DNA from: an uncultured Propionibacteriaceae bacterium
GTDB lineage: Bacteria > Actinomycetota > Actinomycetes > Propionibacteriales > Propionibacteriaceae
Direction: 5' to 3'
Length of the DNA: 39,380 nt
Assembly (NCBI GenBank): GCA_902805915.1
Contig: CADCUO010000081.1
Location: 1-39,380, forward strand
Shown: piece by piece, positions 15,901-22,857 of the stretch
Layout of the letters: the number at the start of each line of letters is the position of its first letter
Position numbering within the stretch: position 1 is the first letter of the stretch
Made by a program: the position numbers and the translations under genes
The notes under the pieces: generated by a model
What the model saw: only the letters and a program-made list of their open reading frames with translations
Databases searched by the model: none
Told to the model about the DNA's origin: nothing

Positions 15901-15984
15901 TCACGAGAGTGCCCGGCTCAGCCAGAGTCGGAAGGCGTGGAAGAGCCGGCCGCCCAGACCGGGGCCGTTGTCGGCGCTGGTCAT
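15901..15984 (-). CDS. Candidate 27-residue ORF coupled to whiB7
   Basis: ATG at 15984 overlaps the whiB7 TGA (ATGA), the arrangement used elsewhere in the window for coupled genes. The predicted peptide is MTSADNGPGLGG followed by RLFHAFRLWLSRALS. The second half could form an amphipathic helix with Arg/His on one face and Leu/Phe/Trp on the other. I recognise no family. It could be a genuine small protein or a chance ORF of 28 codons; the 4-bp overlap and helix pattern are the only support. Confidence 0.35.
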   Translation of the reverse strand: MTSADNGPGLGGRLFHAFRLWLSRALS

Positions 15985-16298
15985 GCGGCCGCCTCCTCAC
16001 GGTCCTTCGCGGTGGCCGCCGGAGCGACGGGGTACTTCCGTGGACGTCCGCGCGGCCGCTTCCTTGCCACCACGACACCCTGGACGAACAGCTCGCCGCC
16101 CCAAACTCCCCAAGGCTCACGCCGTTCCAGCGCGCCGGCCAGGCAGGCAGCCCGGACTGGGCAGTCCTGGCACAGCGCCTTCGCGCTCTCCACATCTGCC
16201 GGTGACTCCGCGAAGAAGACTTCCGGGTCGACTCTGCGACACGGTAGTTTCGCGAACTCTCGAGCTCTGCCTAGTGACTGCAGCACTGATCCAGTCAC
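15981..16298 (-). CDS. whiB7: WhiB7-type Fe-S transcriptional regulator
   Basis: 105 residues from the GTG at 16298. This start has AGGAGG seven bases upstream; the ATG at 16322 has none. Four Fe-S cysteines are at 20, 43, 46 and 52 (LPCRR, CQDCPVRAACL). EPWGVWGG is the G(V/I)WGG turn that contacts the primary sigma factor. ARKRPRGRPRK is an AT-hook (about 79-88), which distinguishes WhiB7 from other WhiB proteins. WhiB7 activates intrinsic antibiotic-resistance and redox genes and its own promoter. It sits behind a 598-bp gap after uvrD2 that holds a promoter candidate, a leader ORF and attenuator hairpins. Identity is well supported by motifs and by the uvrD2 neighbour. Confidence 0.92.
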   Translation of the reverse strand: MTGSVLQSLGRAREFAKLPCRRVDPEVFFAESPADVESAKALCQDCPVRAACLAGALERREPWGVWGGELFVQGVVVARKRPRGRPRKYPVAPAATAKDREEAAA

Positions 16299-16333
16299 CA
16301 GGTCACCTCCTGCGTTGATCATTTCGGGCCAAC

Positions 16334-16416
16334 TTGTCTGGTCGCGAGCTCCCAGGTTGTCTGGTCAGCTCATTGGTTGGCCGGGAAACACGAAGGCCGT
16401 GATTCCCGGTTGTCTG
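16334..16416 (-). repeat. Three CCAGACAA repeats in the whiB7 leader
   Basis: On the minus strand CCAGACAACC occurs exactly twice, around 16408-16417 (terminator loop) and 16355-16364. CCAGACAAGT occurs once, around 16332-16341. The copies could exchange pairing partners or bind a protein. The span given covers their shared core. Confidence 0.55.
16381..16409 (-). promoter_or_regulatory. Candidate antiterminator hairpin of whiB7
   Basis: On the minus strand CCGGGAA-T-CACG-GCCTT-CGTG-T-TTCCCGG folds into a 7-bp stem, a T/T mismatch, a 4-bp stem and a 5-base loop. It uses the 3' arm of the terminator hairpin (16394-16409), so the two structures exclude each other. It has no T tract after it. 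The pairing is read directly from sequence; the antitermination role is inferred. Confidence 0.65.
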
Positions 16417-16428
16417 GGATCACGGCCT
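16394..16428 (-). terminator. Intrinsic attenuator upstream of whiB7
   Basis: On the minus strand AGGCCGTGATCCC pairs with GGGAATCACGGCCT, 13 bp with one bulged A around an 8-base loop (AGACAACC). It is followed by TCGTGTTT. It lies about 95 bases before the whiB7 GTG, so termination here would prevent whiB7 expression. Confidence 0.8.
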
Positions 16429-16448
16429 GGAGGCTGCAGGTGTACGAG

Positions 16449-16778
16449 CTACACCGGCGGACTACCAGAACTCAGTCCCAAACGGGTCGAAAACTTGTCA
16501 GTGACAGCCATGCCACGGTGATCTGCCTGATCGGCGATCTTGGTCGTGCCCAGGTGCGATCCGCCGAGCGAGACGACGGATGTCTTGACGGCATACGTGT
16601 CTCCCCTGCCGCAGTTCGAGCCCGCGAAGGCGCCCTGAGGCAGCATCGTGGCTTGGGGCGCACCCGTGCAGACGACCGGCGTCTGAGGCTGATGTGGGCG
16701 CACTGCGAGGGACAGGGAGTGGGCAGCGGTCGTCGGGGCAAGCCAGAAGCCGCCCTTAATGTTGATCATGGTCTCCAT
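16449..16778 (-). CDS. Candidate whiB7 leader ORF (109 residues)
   Basis: ATG at 16778 has a strong purine-rich ribosome site (GGGAGGAGGGC) upstream; a longer in-frame ATG at 16838 would give 129 residues. The predicted protein starts METMINIKGGFWLAPTTA and ends FSTRLGLSSGSPPV. The first 80 codons favour G or C at third positions as in neighbouring genes; the last 20 do so less. It has two Cys and no recognised domain. The stop at 16449-16451 is 20 bases before the terminator hairpin, the spacing expected for a translated leader sensed by attenuation. It may be a real small protein, a regulatory uORF, or both. A shorter uORF starting at the internal ATG near 16511 is also possible. Confidence 0.45.
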   Translation of the reverse strand: METMINIKGGFWLAPTTAAHSLSLAVRPHQPQTPVVCTGAPQATMLPQGAFAGSNCGRGDTYAVKTSVVSLGGSHLGTTKIADQADHRGMAVTDKFSTRLGLSSGSPPV

Positions 16779-16866
16779 CTCGCTGCCCTCCTCCCGTGCA
16801 TCCGCGCCCATGCCTGCTCTGGACGCCGTAGTCGTCATTGAGACCCAGAACGTCGGGTCCTCGTTC

Positions 16867-16895
16867 AGACTAGGCAGATTCGGGAAGCAACGCAA
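16867..16895 (-). promoter_or_regulatory. Candidate whiB7 promoter
   Basis: On the minus strand TTGCGT (16890-16895) and TAGTCT (16867-16872) are separated by 17 bp. They lie just after the uvrD2 stop and upstream of the leader ORF. The -35 shares TTG with the consensus and the -10 is TANNNT. Confidence 0.4.
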
Positions 16896-16896
16896 T

Positions 16897-19056
16897 CTAT
16901 TTTCCAATGGTTCTTCGAACCAATGGCGAATCAGAATTTCCCCCGTCCGTACGGGTGGTCGCCATGTCGGTGATGATGGCGAGCACGGCGGAGCCGTACT
17001 TGCTGGCTTTGCCTTGTCCCAGTCCATGGATTCTGAGCAGGTCCTGCAGGGTCTTGGGCCGAGCCTCGGCGATGGCTATCAAGGTGGCGTCGGTGAAGAC
17101 ACAGTACGCCGGCACGCTCTGCTCGGCAGCGGCTTGGGCACGCCAGTCCTTGAGTCGCCGCATGGTGGCTTCGTCGTACGTGGACGGGCAGCTGGCGTGG
17201 CGACCCAGCTTTCGCTCCGCGGCATCGCCCAACGGACGGCCGCAGCTCCGGCAGTGCGCCGACAGCACCGAGCCCTTAGGCCGGGATCGAACTGCTGCGC
17301 CGGCGCCAGCCCCCGCTGCCGGTCCTGGCAGGACTGGAGCGAGGAACCGAGACACGTTCCGGCTGGACCCGCCCCCGTTGCGGGTACGGGACCAGGAGAG
17401 GCGCAGATGGCGGCGGGCTCTGGTGACTCCTACGTAGAGCAGGCGGCGCTCCTCATTGATCTGCTCCGACGTACTGGCCAGCACGAAGGGAAGCGAGCCC
17501 TCGTGCACACCGAGGAGGGCAACCGCGTCCCACTCCAGCCCCTTGGCGGAGTGCAGCGTTGAGACGGTCACCCCTTGCGCGGTCGGTACATGCTGGGCTT
17601 CGGCACGCCGCTGCAGCTCGGCAGACACCGATGCTAGGTCGATCGGAGGTTGGCCTGAGCCGCCCGCCTGGGTGGCCACCATGTCCTCGGCAACGCTCAG
17701 CAAAGCTGCCAGAGACTCCCAGCGCTCGCGGACCGCTCCGGCTCCCTCCGGTGGGTGGGCGGTCCATCCCAGGGTGCCGAGCACTGCCTTGACCTGCTCG
17801 ACCGCGCTCTGACCGTCCGGGTCGAACGCCGCCCGCGCCTCGGTCCGCAACACCAGCAGCGCCTGGCGTACCTCGGGGCGCTCATAGAAACGCTCACCAC
17901 CGCGGACGAGGTACGGGATCTGCCGGTCCGCGAACGCCTGCTCGATCGGTGGTGACTGAGCGTTGATCCGAAACAGCACGGCCATATCCCGGTACGGGAC
18001 CCCAGCCTCGGCCTGCCGTGCCACCCAGTCGGCGACGCCCGCCGCCTCAGCCGCCTCATCGGCCGCCTCCACGAACTCCACCGCAGGTCCCGGAGGAAGT
18101 TGCGCCGTCAACGTCACAGTGCTCAGGCCGGGCTGAGTCCGGGCACCGTCCATGATCGAGTTCGCAACTGAGACGACCTGCGGGGTGGACCGATAGTCCC
18201 GGACCAGCCGGATCACGGTGGCCGACGGATGCCGCCTGGCAAAGCCGGTCAGAAAGCTCGTCTGGGCGCCGGCGAAGGAATGGATGGTCTGTGCCGGGTC
18301 CCCTACCACGCACAGCTCGTCGCGGTCGCCCCGCCAGAGGTTGAGCAGGGCCTCCTGCAGCGGGCTCACGTCTTGGTACTCGTCCACAACAAGGTGCCGG
18401 TAGGTGCGCCGGACCGCCTCGCCGACCTGCGGATGCTCCGCGATCAGTGCCGCCGCGCAGAGCAAGATGTCCTCGAAGTCGATCCGGCCGCGGTCCCGCT
18501 TGACGTCCTCGTACGCTGCGAAGACCCGGGCAATCGTCTCCGGGTCGAAGGCAGCCACCTGCCGGGACTGGTGCTCGGCCAGCCTGGGGTAATCCTCGGC
18601 CGACACGTTGCTGACCTTCGCCCAGGCGATCTCACCGACCAGGTCACGCAGCCGCGCGGTGTCGGTGCTGACTCTCAACCGACTCGCCGCCTCGGCCACC
18701 AGCGACATCCTCTTGTCCAACACTGGCGGCAGTTCCCCGCCGTACACGCGTGGCCAGAAGTACTGCGCCTGCCGAAGCGCGGCTGAGTGGAAGGTCCGTG
18801 CCTGGACCCCAACGACGCCCAACTCGTTCAGTCTGCCGCGCAGCTCTCCAGCCGCGCGTTGGGTGAACGTCACCGCCAGGACGGCGCCCGGGTTGTAGAC
18901 GCCGGTGGCGACGCCGTACGCGATCCGGTGGGTGATAGCCCGGGTCTTGCCGGTGCCTGCGCCTGCGATGACCGCGACGGGACCGGTAAGCGTGGTCGCC
19001 ACCGCACGCTGCTCCGGGTCTAGGGAGGCAAGCAGTTCGTCGGGGTCCTGGCGCAC
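16897..19056 (-). CDS. uvrD2: ATP-dependent DNA helicase UvrD2
   Basis: 719 residues, close to the ~700 of mycobacterial UvrD2. SF1A motifs are present: AGAGTGKT (31-38), VVDEYQDVSPLQ (II), VVGDPAQTIHSFAGA (III), VSTLHSAKGLEWDAV (V) and LLYVGVTRARRHLRLSW (VI). A cysteine module (HCRSCGRPL...GRHASCP) then links to a C-terminal HRDC domain (MRRLKDWRAQAAAEQSVPAY to LLRIHGLGQGKASKYG). The module reads CxxC...HxxC where I recall CxxC...CxxC in mycobacteria. UvrD2 unwinds 3'-tailed duplexes and is essential in mycobacteria. The GTG start at 19056 is preceded by TAGGGT and six bases, a leaderless-type promoter. Confidence 0.93.
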   Translation of the reverse strand: MRQDPDELLASLDPEQRAVATTLTGPVAVIAGAGTGKTRAITHRIAYGVATGVYNPGAVLAVTFTQRAAGELRGRLNELGVVGVQARTFHSAALRQAQYFWPRVYGGELPPVLDKRMSLVAEAASRLRVSTDTARLRDLVGEIAWAKVSNVSAEDYPRLAEHQSRQVAAFDPETIARVFAAYEDVKRDRGRIDFEDILLCAAALIAEHPQVGEAVRRTYRHLVVDEYQDVSPLQEALLNLWRGDRDELCVVGDPAQTIHSFAGAQTSFLTGFARRHPSATVIRLVRDYRSTPQVVSVANSIMDGARTQPGLSTVTLTAQLPPGPAVEFVEAADEAAEAAGVADWVARQAEAGVPYRDMAVLFRINAQSPPIEQAFADRQIPYLVRGGERFYERPEVRQALLVLRTEARAAFDPDGQSAVEQVKAVLGTLGWTAHPPEGAGAVRERWESLAALLSVAEDMVATQAGGSGQPPIDLASVSAELQRRAEAQHVPTAQGVTVSTLHSAKGLEWDAVALLGVHEGSLPFVLASTSEQINEERRLLYVGVTRARRHLRLSWSRTRNGGGSSRNVSRFLAPVLPGPAAGAGAGAAVRSRPKGSVLSAHCRSCGRPLGDAAERKLGRHASCPSTYDEATMRRLKDWRAQAAAEQSVPAYCVFTDATLIAIAEARPKTLQDLLRIHGLGQGKASKYGSAVLAIITDMATTRTDGGNSDSPLVRRTIGK
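16904..16926. promoter_or_regulatory. 23-bp near-palindrome at the 3' end of uvrD2, upstream of the whiB7 promoter
   Basis: CCAATGGTTC (16904-16913) and GAACCAATGG (16917-16926) are complementary at 9 of 10 positions around TTC. It overlaps the last codons of uvrD2 and ends 8 bp upstream of the candidate whiB7 -35. It could be an operator or a terminator stem for uvrD2. Confidence 0.5.
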
Positions 19057-19062
19057 ACGGTC

Positions 19063-19068
19063 ACCCTA
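19063..19068 (-). promoter_or_regulatory. Candidate leaderless -10 of uvrD2
   Basis: TAGGGT on the minus strand (TANNNT) is followed by six bases and then the GTG start. This spacing would put the transcript 5' end at the start codon. No clear -35 is seen. Confidence 0.35.
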
Positions 19069-19162
19069 ACTTCAGCCGCCGACAGTACCCAGCCGCGTGA
19101 GCGACGTGGTCGGGTCAGCCGACCAAGGGAATAACAGCCGTCAAGGTTGGAGTTGACCAGGC

Positions 19163-19408
19163 ATGAGCGCATTCACCGTCTACACCACCCAGTGGTGCGG
19201 CTTCTGCCGTCGACTGAAGTCCGGCCTCGCCCGAGAAGGCATCCCCTTCGAGGAGGTCGACATCGAGGTGGAGCCCAAGGCGGCCGACATCGTCACCAAG
19301 GTCAATGACGGGAACCGTACGGTGCCTACCGTGGTCTTCGCCGACGGAACGGCCATGACGAACCCCTCCGTGGCACAGGTCAGCAAGAAGCTGGCTGCGC
19401 TCAGCTAA
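19163..19408 (+). CDS. mrx1: Mycoredoxin (glutaredoxin-like, Mrx1)
   Basis: 81 residues, a single thioredoxin-fold domain. The active site C12-G-F-C15 (TQWCGFCRRLK) is a variant of the CGYC of Mrx1. TVPTVVF carries the cis-Pro and FADGTAMTNPSVAQV closes the fold. Mrx1 reduces mycothiol-mixed disulfides using mycothiol and the reductase Mtr in actinobacteria that lack glutathione. It is divergent from uvrD2, the same arrangement as in mycobacteria. It is followed after 83 bp by recC on the same strand, so co-transcription is possible. GGAG lies about ten bases before the ATG. Confidence 0.9.
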   Translation: MSAFTVYTTQWCGFCRRLKSGLAREGIPFEEVDIEVEPKAADIVTKVNDGNRTVPTVVFADGTAMTNPSVAQVSKKLAALS

Positions 19409-19456
19409 CTCCGGCACCCCTCCCTTGAGGGTCTCGGCGCCCACGTGGCTGCCGCT

Positions 19457-19467
19457 CACTGTCAGTG
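19457..19467. promoter_or_regulatory. 11-bp palindrome upstream of recC
   Basis: CACTG-T-CAGTG is a perfect palindrome 25 bp before the recC ATG and 48 bp after mrx1. It could be an operator. A TAGGGT hexamer (19476-19481), identical to the candidate uvrD2 -10, lies between it and the start codon. Confidence 0.3.
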
Positions 19468-19491
19468 GGCCGCCTTAGGGTTAGCCGAACC

Positions 19492-22400
19492 ATGAGTCTT
19501 CAGATTCACCGATCCGAACGAGCTGATCGGCTTGCCGGTGCGCTGGGTGAGCTGCTCCGGGCTCCCCTGGCGGATCCCTTCGCCACCGAGATCGTCAGCG
19601 TGCCCACCCCCGGGGTCGAGCGCTGGCTGTCCCAAACACTGTCCCAGCGACTCGGTACGTCCCCAGAGGGCAACGACGGGGTCTGCGCCGGCGTCAGCTT
19701 CCCCCCGCCCCGGCGACTCGTGAGCACAGCGATCCAGGCCGCCACCGGAGTCGAGGCTGCTACGGACCGCTGGCAGCCCCGCCACCTGGTCTGGCCGTTG
19801 CTGACCGTGATCAACCAGGCACACGGTCAGCCCTGGGCCGACGTGTTGTGGGCCTATCTCGAGGACCACACCGTGCGGAGCGACGGCCAGCCACGGTCGG
19901 AACGGCGGTGGTCCACGGCCCGACATCTGGCCGACCTGTTCGCAACGTACGCCGCGAGCCGACCGGAGATGATCCTGTCCTGGATGGCGGGCAGGGATCT
20001 GGACAGCAGCGGTCGCCCGCTCAGCCCGGACCGGTCATGGCAGGCGGAGCTGTGGCGTCGGGTTCGGGCCGAGCTGGGCACTGAAAGCCCGGCGGAGCGG
20101 CTACCTGCCGCCTGCCGGCGTCTCGTCGAAGACCCCACCGTGACGGACATACCGGAGCGCGTCTCGGTGTTCGGCGCCACCCGGCTATCGACTGAGCACC
20201 TGAGCGTGCTGACCGCGCTGTCCGCGCATCGCGATGTCCACCTCTGGCTGACCGCGGCCTCGCCGACGCTGTGGACGTCGGTCCGTGACAGCCTGACCGG
20301 CCGAACCACAGTGCTTGGGCCACGATCGCAGGACCCAACGGCTGACGTAGCCGCCTCCCGGCTGCTCAGCTATCTCGGTCGTGACTCCCGCGAGCTGCAG
20401 GTGACCTTGGCAACAGCCGGGACGGTGGAGGCGGACCGCCACTATCCGGCGGTGGGCGGCGACGTCGCGGGGACCTTGCTGGAGGTGCTCCAGGCAGACC
20501 TGGCCAGCGACCGCCCGCCTCGACTCGGAGCTGACCGGCACCGACTGGCCGCCACCGACCGCAGCGTGCAGTTCCACTCCTGCCACGGACCGGACCGCCA
20601 GGTGGAGGTCCTCCGAGAGGTGTTGGTGGGGATGCTGGCCGCCGACTCAACGCTGCAGCCCCGCGACATTGTCGTGATGTGCCCAGACATCGAGTCCTTC
20701 GCCCCACTCATCTCGGCCTCCTTCGGCCTCCAGGATGGATCGGGCGCGGTCGGCCATCCCGGACATCGGCTGCGGGTACGGCTTGCTGACCGTTCCCTGC
20801 GCCAGCTCAACCCGCTGCTCTCGGTGCTCAGCCGGGTACTGGCATTGGTCGGATCGAGGATGGAGGCGTCGACCGTCCTGGACCTCTTCGCGGCTGCGCC
20901 GGTGGCGCGCAAGTTCGGCTTCACCGAGGACGACCTCATCACCGTCCATGATCTGGTGACCCGCTCCGGCGTGCGGTGGGGACTGGATGTCGGCCACCGC
21001 GACAGCTTCGGCATGTCGGAGTTCGGTCAGAACACCTGGGCCGCCGGTCTGGACCGGCTGTTGCTGGGCGTCACCATGGATGAGGAAGGCCAGCAGTTCA
21101 TCGGTACGGCGCTGCCGTTGGACGATGTGGACTCCTCCGACGTCGAGCTGGTGGGACGGATCGCCGAGGGCGTGTACCGGATCCGCTCCCTCACCGACGA
21201 TCTGACCCAGCCGCGGCCACTTCCCGCGTGGATCGAGGCCTGCAAGGCGGTGATCAGCTCACTGACCAGGGTGTCGAAGGCTGACGGCTGGCAAACCTCC
21301 CATGCCTACGCGGAGCTGGGTCGGTTGGCCGAGTCGGCTGATGTCGATATCGACCTGTCACCCGCCGAGCTGCAGGCACTGCTCGCCGACACTTTCCGGG
21401 GGCGCCCGAGCCGAGCCAACTTCCGTACCGGGACGCTGACGATGTGCACCATGATGCCGATGAGGTCGATCCCGCACCGCGTGGTCTGCCTGTTGGGAGT
21501 CGACGACGGAGTGTTCCCACGGACTGGTGCCGTCGACGGTGACGACATCTTGGCCGCGGAACCGTGGGTGGGTGACCGGGACCCGAGGAGCGAGGACCGG
21601 CAGCTGCTGCTCGACGCGATCATGGCGGCAAAGGAAAAGCTCGTGGTCATCTACTCCGGTGCCGATCCACGCACCGGCGCATCTAAACCGCCGGCGGTGC
21701 CGATCGGGGAGCTGCTGGACGCGCTGGAGGTGACCGCCGTGGCGCAGGACAACGACAGCGTCCGGGACCAGATAGTGACCCCGCATCCCCTTCAGCCGTT
21801 CGATCCTGCGAACTTCGAGTCCGGCCGGTTGAGCCTGGCGCCAGACAGCGCCTTCAGCTTCGACCGGGATGCCCTCCGCGGTGCCCGCGCCGCCGTCGGG
21901 GCACGCAGCGGCCCCCCGGACGCCTTCGACACCTCCGGCCTACCTCGGCTCCCCGCAGAAGAACTGGTGGACCTTGACGACCTGGTCCGCTTCTTCAACC
22001 ATCCACTGAAGGCGCTGCTTCGTACCCGAGCGGGTCTGTACGTCTCCCAAGAAAAGGACGAGGTTGCCGACGCCATCCCGGTGACCCTGGACGGGTTGGA
22101 GGCGTGGGACATCGGCGAACGGCTACTCCGGCACCACCTCGACGGCGTTCCGCTGGAGCAGCTGGTAGCAGCTGAGTGGCGACGCGGCCTGCTGCCGCCG
22201 CGCGCCCTCGGCGGTCGTACCCTTGAGCCCATCGTCGGCACGGTGACCGAGCTGGCCGAAGCCGCCAGACCGTGGCTAGACGATTCACCCACCAGCCAGG
22301 ACGTCCGAGCCCGCCTCGACGAGGTGACTGTCTTCGGAACCTGCTTGGGCGTTCATGGCGGGTCCGTCGTCTCGGTGAACTACTCCAAGCTTGCCCCGAA

Positions 22401-22857
22401 GCACCGGCTCCAGGCATGGCTGCGGCTGCTCGCGCTGACCGCCGCCCACCCGGGGCGACCGTGGACTGCGGTCACCATCGGGCGCGGCGGCCGGTCGATC
22501 CTCGGCCCTGTCCCAGCCAACGTGGCAGCGACGGTGCTGGCTGATCTGGTCCAGCTGTACTGCAGCGGGTTGAACGAGCCATTGCCATTCGCGGCCCAGA
22601 CCTCGGCGGCGTACGCGCAGATCTGCTATGACGGCAAGTCGGTCAACACCCTCGCCGAGAAGCTGGCGAGGATCTGGGACAGGGAGCGAGACGAGGCGCA
22701 TGAGAGCTTCTTCGGTCCGGCCGTCACCTTCGCTGCTCTGACCGCGGCCGCGTCCGTAGCGGCCGAGGAGCGTGGTGACCTTGCTGAGCCCAGCCGCTTC
22801 GGCACCCTCGCTCGACGGGTGTGGCAGCCACTGCTCAGATGGGAGCAGGCGGCATGA
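19492..22857 (+). CDS. recC: RecBCD subunit gamma, RecC
   Basis: 1121 residues from the ATG at 19492 (MSLQIHRSERADRLAGAL); nine extra codons upstream are open but lack a ribosome site. Typical RecC features are the opening VPTPGVERWLSQTLSQRLG, DIVVMCPDIESFAPLI, VVCLLGVDDGVFPRTG and a C-terminal nuclease-like domain without catalytic residues. No Walker A motif is present, as expected since RecC is an inactivated helicase. It scaffolds RecB and RecD, splits the strands and in other bacteria reads Chi. It is the first gene of recC-recB-recD and overlaps recB by 4 bp (ATGA). The length matches the E. coli protein (1122). Confidence 0.92.
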   Translation: MSLQIHRSERADRLAGALGELLRAPLADPFATEIVSVPTPGVERWLSQTLSQRLGTSPEGNDGVCAGVSFPPPRRLVSTAIQAATGVEAATDRWQPRHLVWPLLTVINQAHGQPWADVLWAYLEDHTVRSDGQPRSERRWSTARHLADLFATYAASRPEMILSWMAGRDLDSSGRPLSPDRSWQAELWRRVRAELGTESPAERLPAACRRLVEDPTVTDIPERVSVFGATRLSTEHLSVLTALSAHRDVHLWLTAASPTLWTSVRDSLTGRTTVLGPRSQDPTADVAASRLLSYLGRDSRELQVTLATAGTVEADRHYPAVGGDVAGTLLEVLQADLASDRPPRLGADRHRLAATDRSVQFHSCHGPDRQVEVLREVLVGMLAADSTLQPRDIVVMCPDIESFAPLISASFGLQDGSGAVGHPGHRLRVRLADRSLRQLNPLLSVLSRVLALVGSRMEASTVLDLFAAAPVARKFGFTEDDLITVHDLVTRSGVRWGLDVGHRDSFGMSEFGQNTWAAGLDRLLLGVTMDEEGQQFIGTALPLDDVDSSDVELVGRIAEGVYRIRSLTDDLTQPRPLPAWIEACKAVISSLTRVSKADGWQTSHAYAELGRLAESADVDIDLSPAELQALLADTFRGRPSRANFRTGTLTMCTMMPMRSIPHRVVCLLGVDDGVFPRTGAVDGDDILAAEPWVGDRDPRSEDRQLLLDAIMAAKEKLVVIYSGADPRTGASKPPAVPIGELLDALEVTAVAQDNDSVRDQIVTPHPLQPFDPANFESGRLSLAPDSAFSFDRDALRGARAAVGARSGPPDAFDTSGLPRLPAEELVDLDDLVRFFNHPLKALLRTRAGLYVSQEKDEVADAIPVTLDGLEAWDIGERLLRHHLDGVPLEQLVAAEWRRGLLPPRALGGRTLEPIVGTVTELAEAARPWLDDSPTSQDVRARLDEVTVFGTCLGVHGGSVVSVNYSKLAPKHRLQAWLRLLALTAAHPGRPWTAVTIGRGGRSILGPVPANVAATVLADLVQLYCSGLNEPLPFAAQTSAAYAQICYDGKSVNTLAEKLARIWDRERDEAHESFFGPAVTFAALTAAASVAAEERGDLAEPSRFGTLARRVWQPLLRWEQAA

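Larger units (their letters stand above)
16299..16896 (-). other. 598-bp whiB7 leader region
   Basis: Between the uvrD2 stop and the whiB7 start, reading on the minus strand, lie a promoter candidate (16867-16895), a long leader ORF (16449-16778 or from 16838), a terminator hairpin (16394-16428) that overlaps an alternative hairpin (16381-16409), and repeats of CCAGACAA. whiB7 leaders in mycobacteria are known to be long and to control transcription by attenuation tied to upstream ORF translation. Confidence 0.75.

Noticed and set aside
16449-16778. The whiB7 leader ORF as a RiPP precursor for the ThiF-like protein
   Set aside because: No Cys/Ser/Thr-rich core or cleavage motif stands out and no modification enzymes are adjacent; leader attenuation explains it better.
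19057-19162. LexA/SOS box for uvrD2, mrx1 or recCBD
   Set aside because: No CGAAC-N4-GTTCG-type sequence was found in this gap or before recC or adnA.
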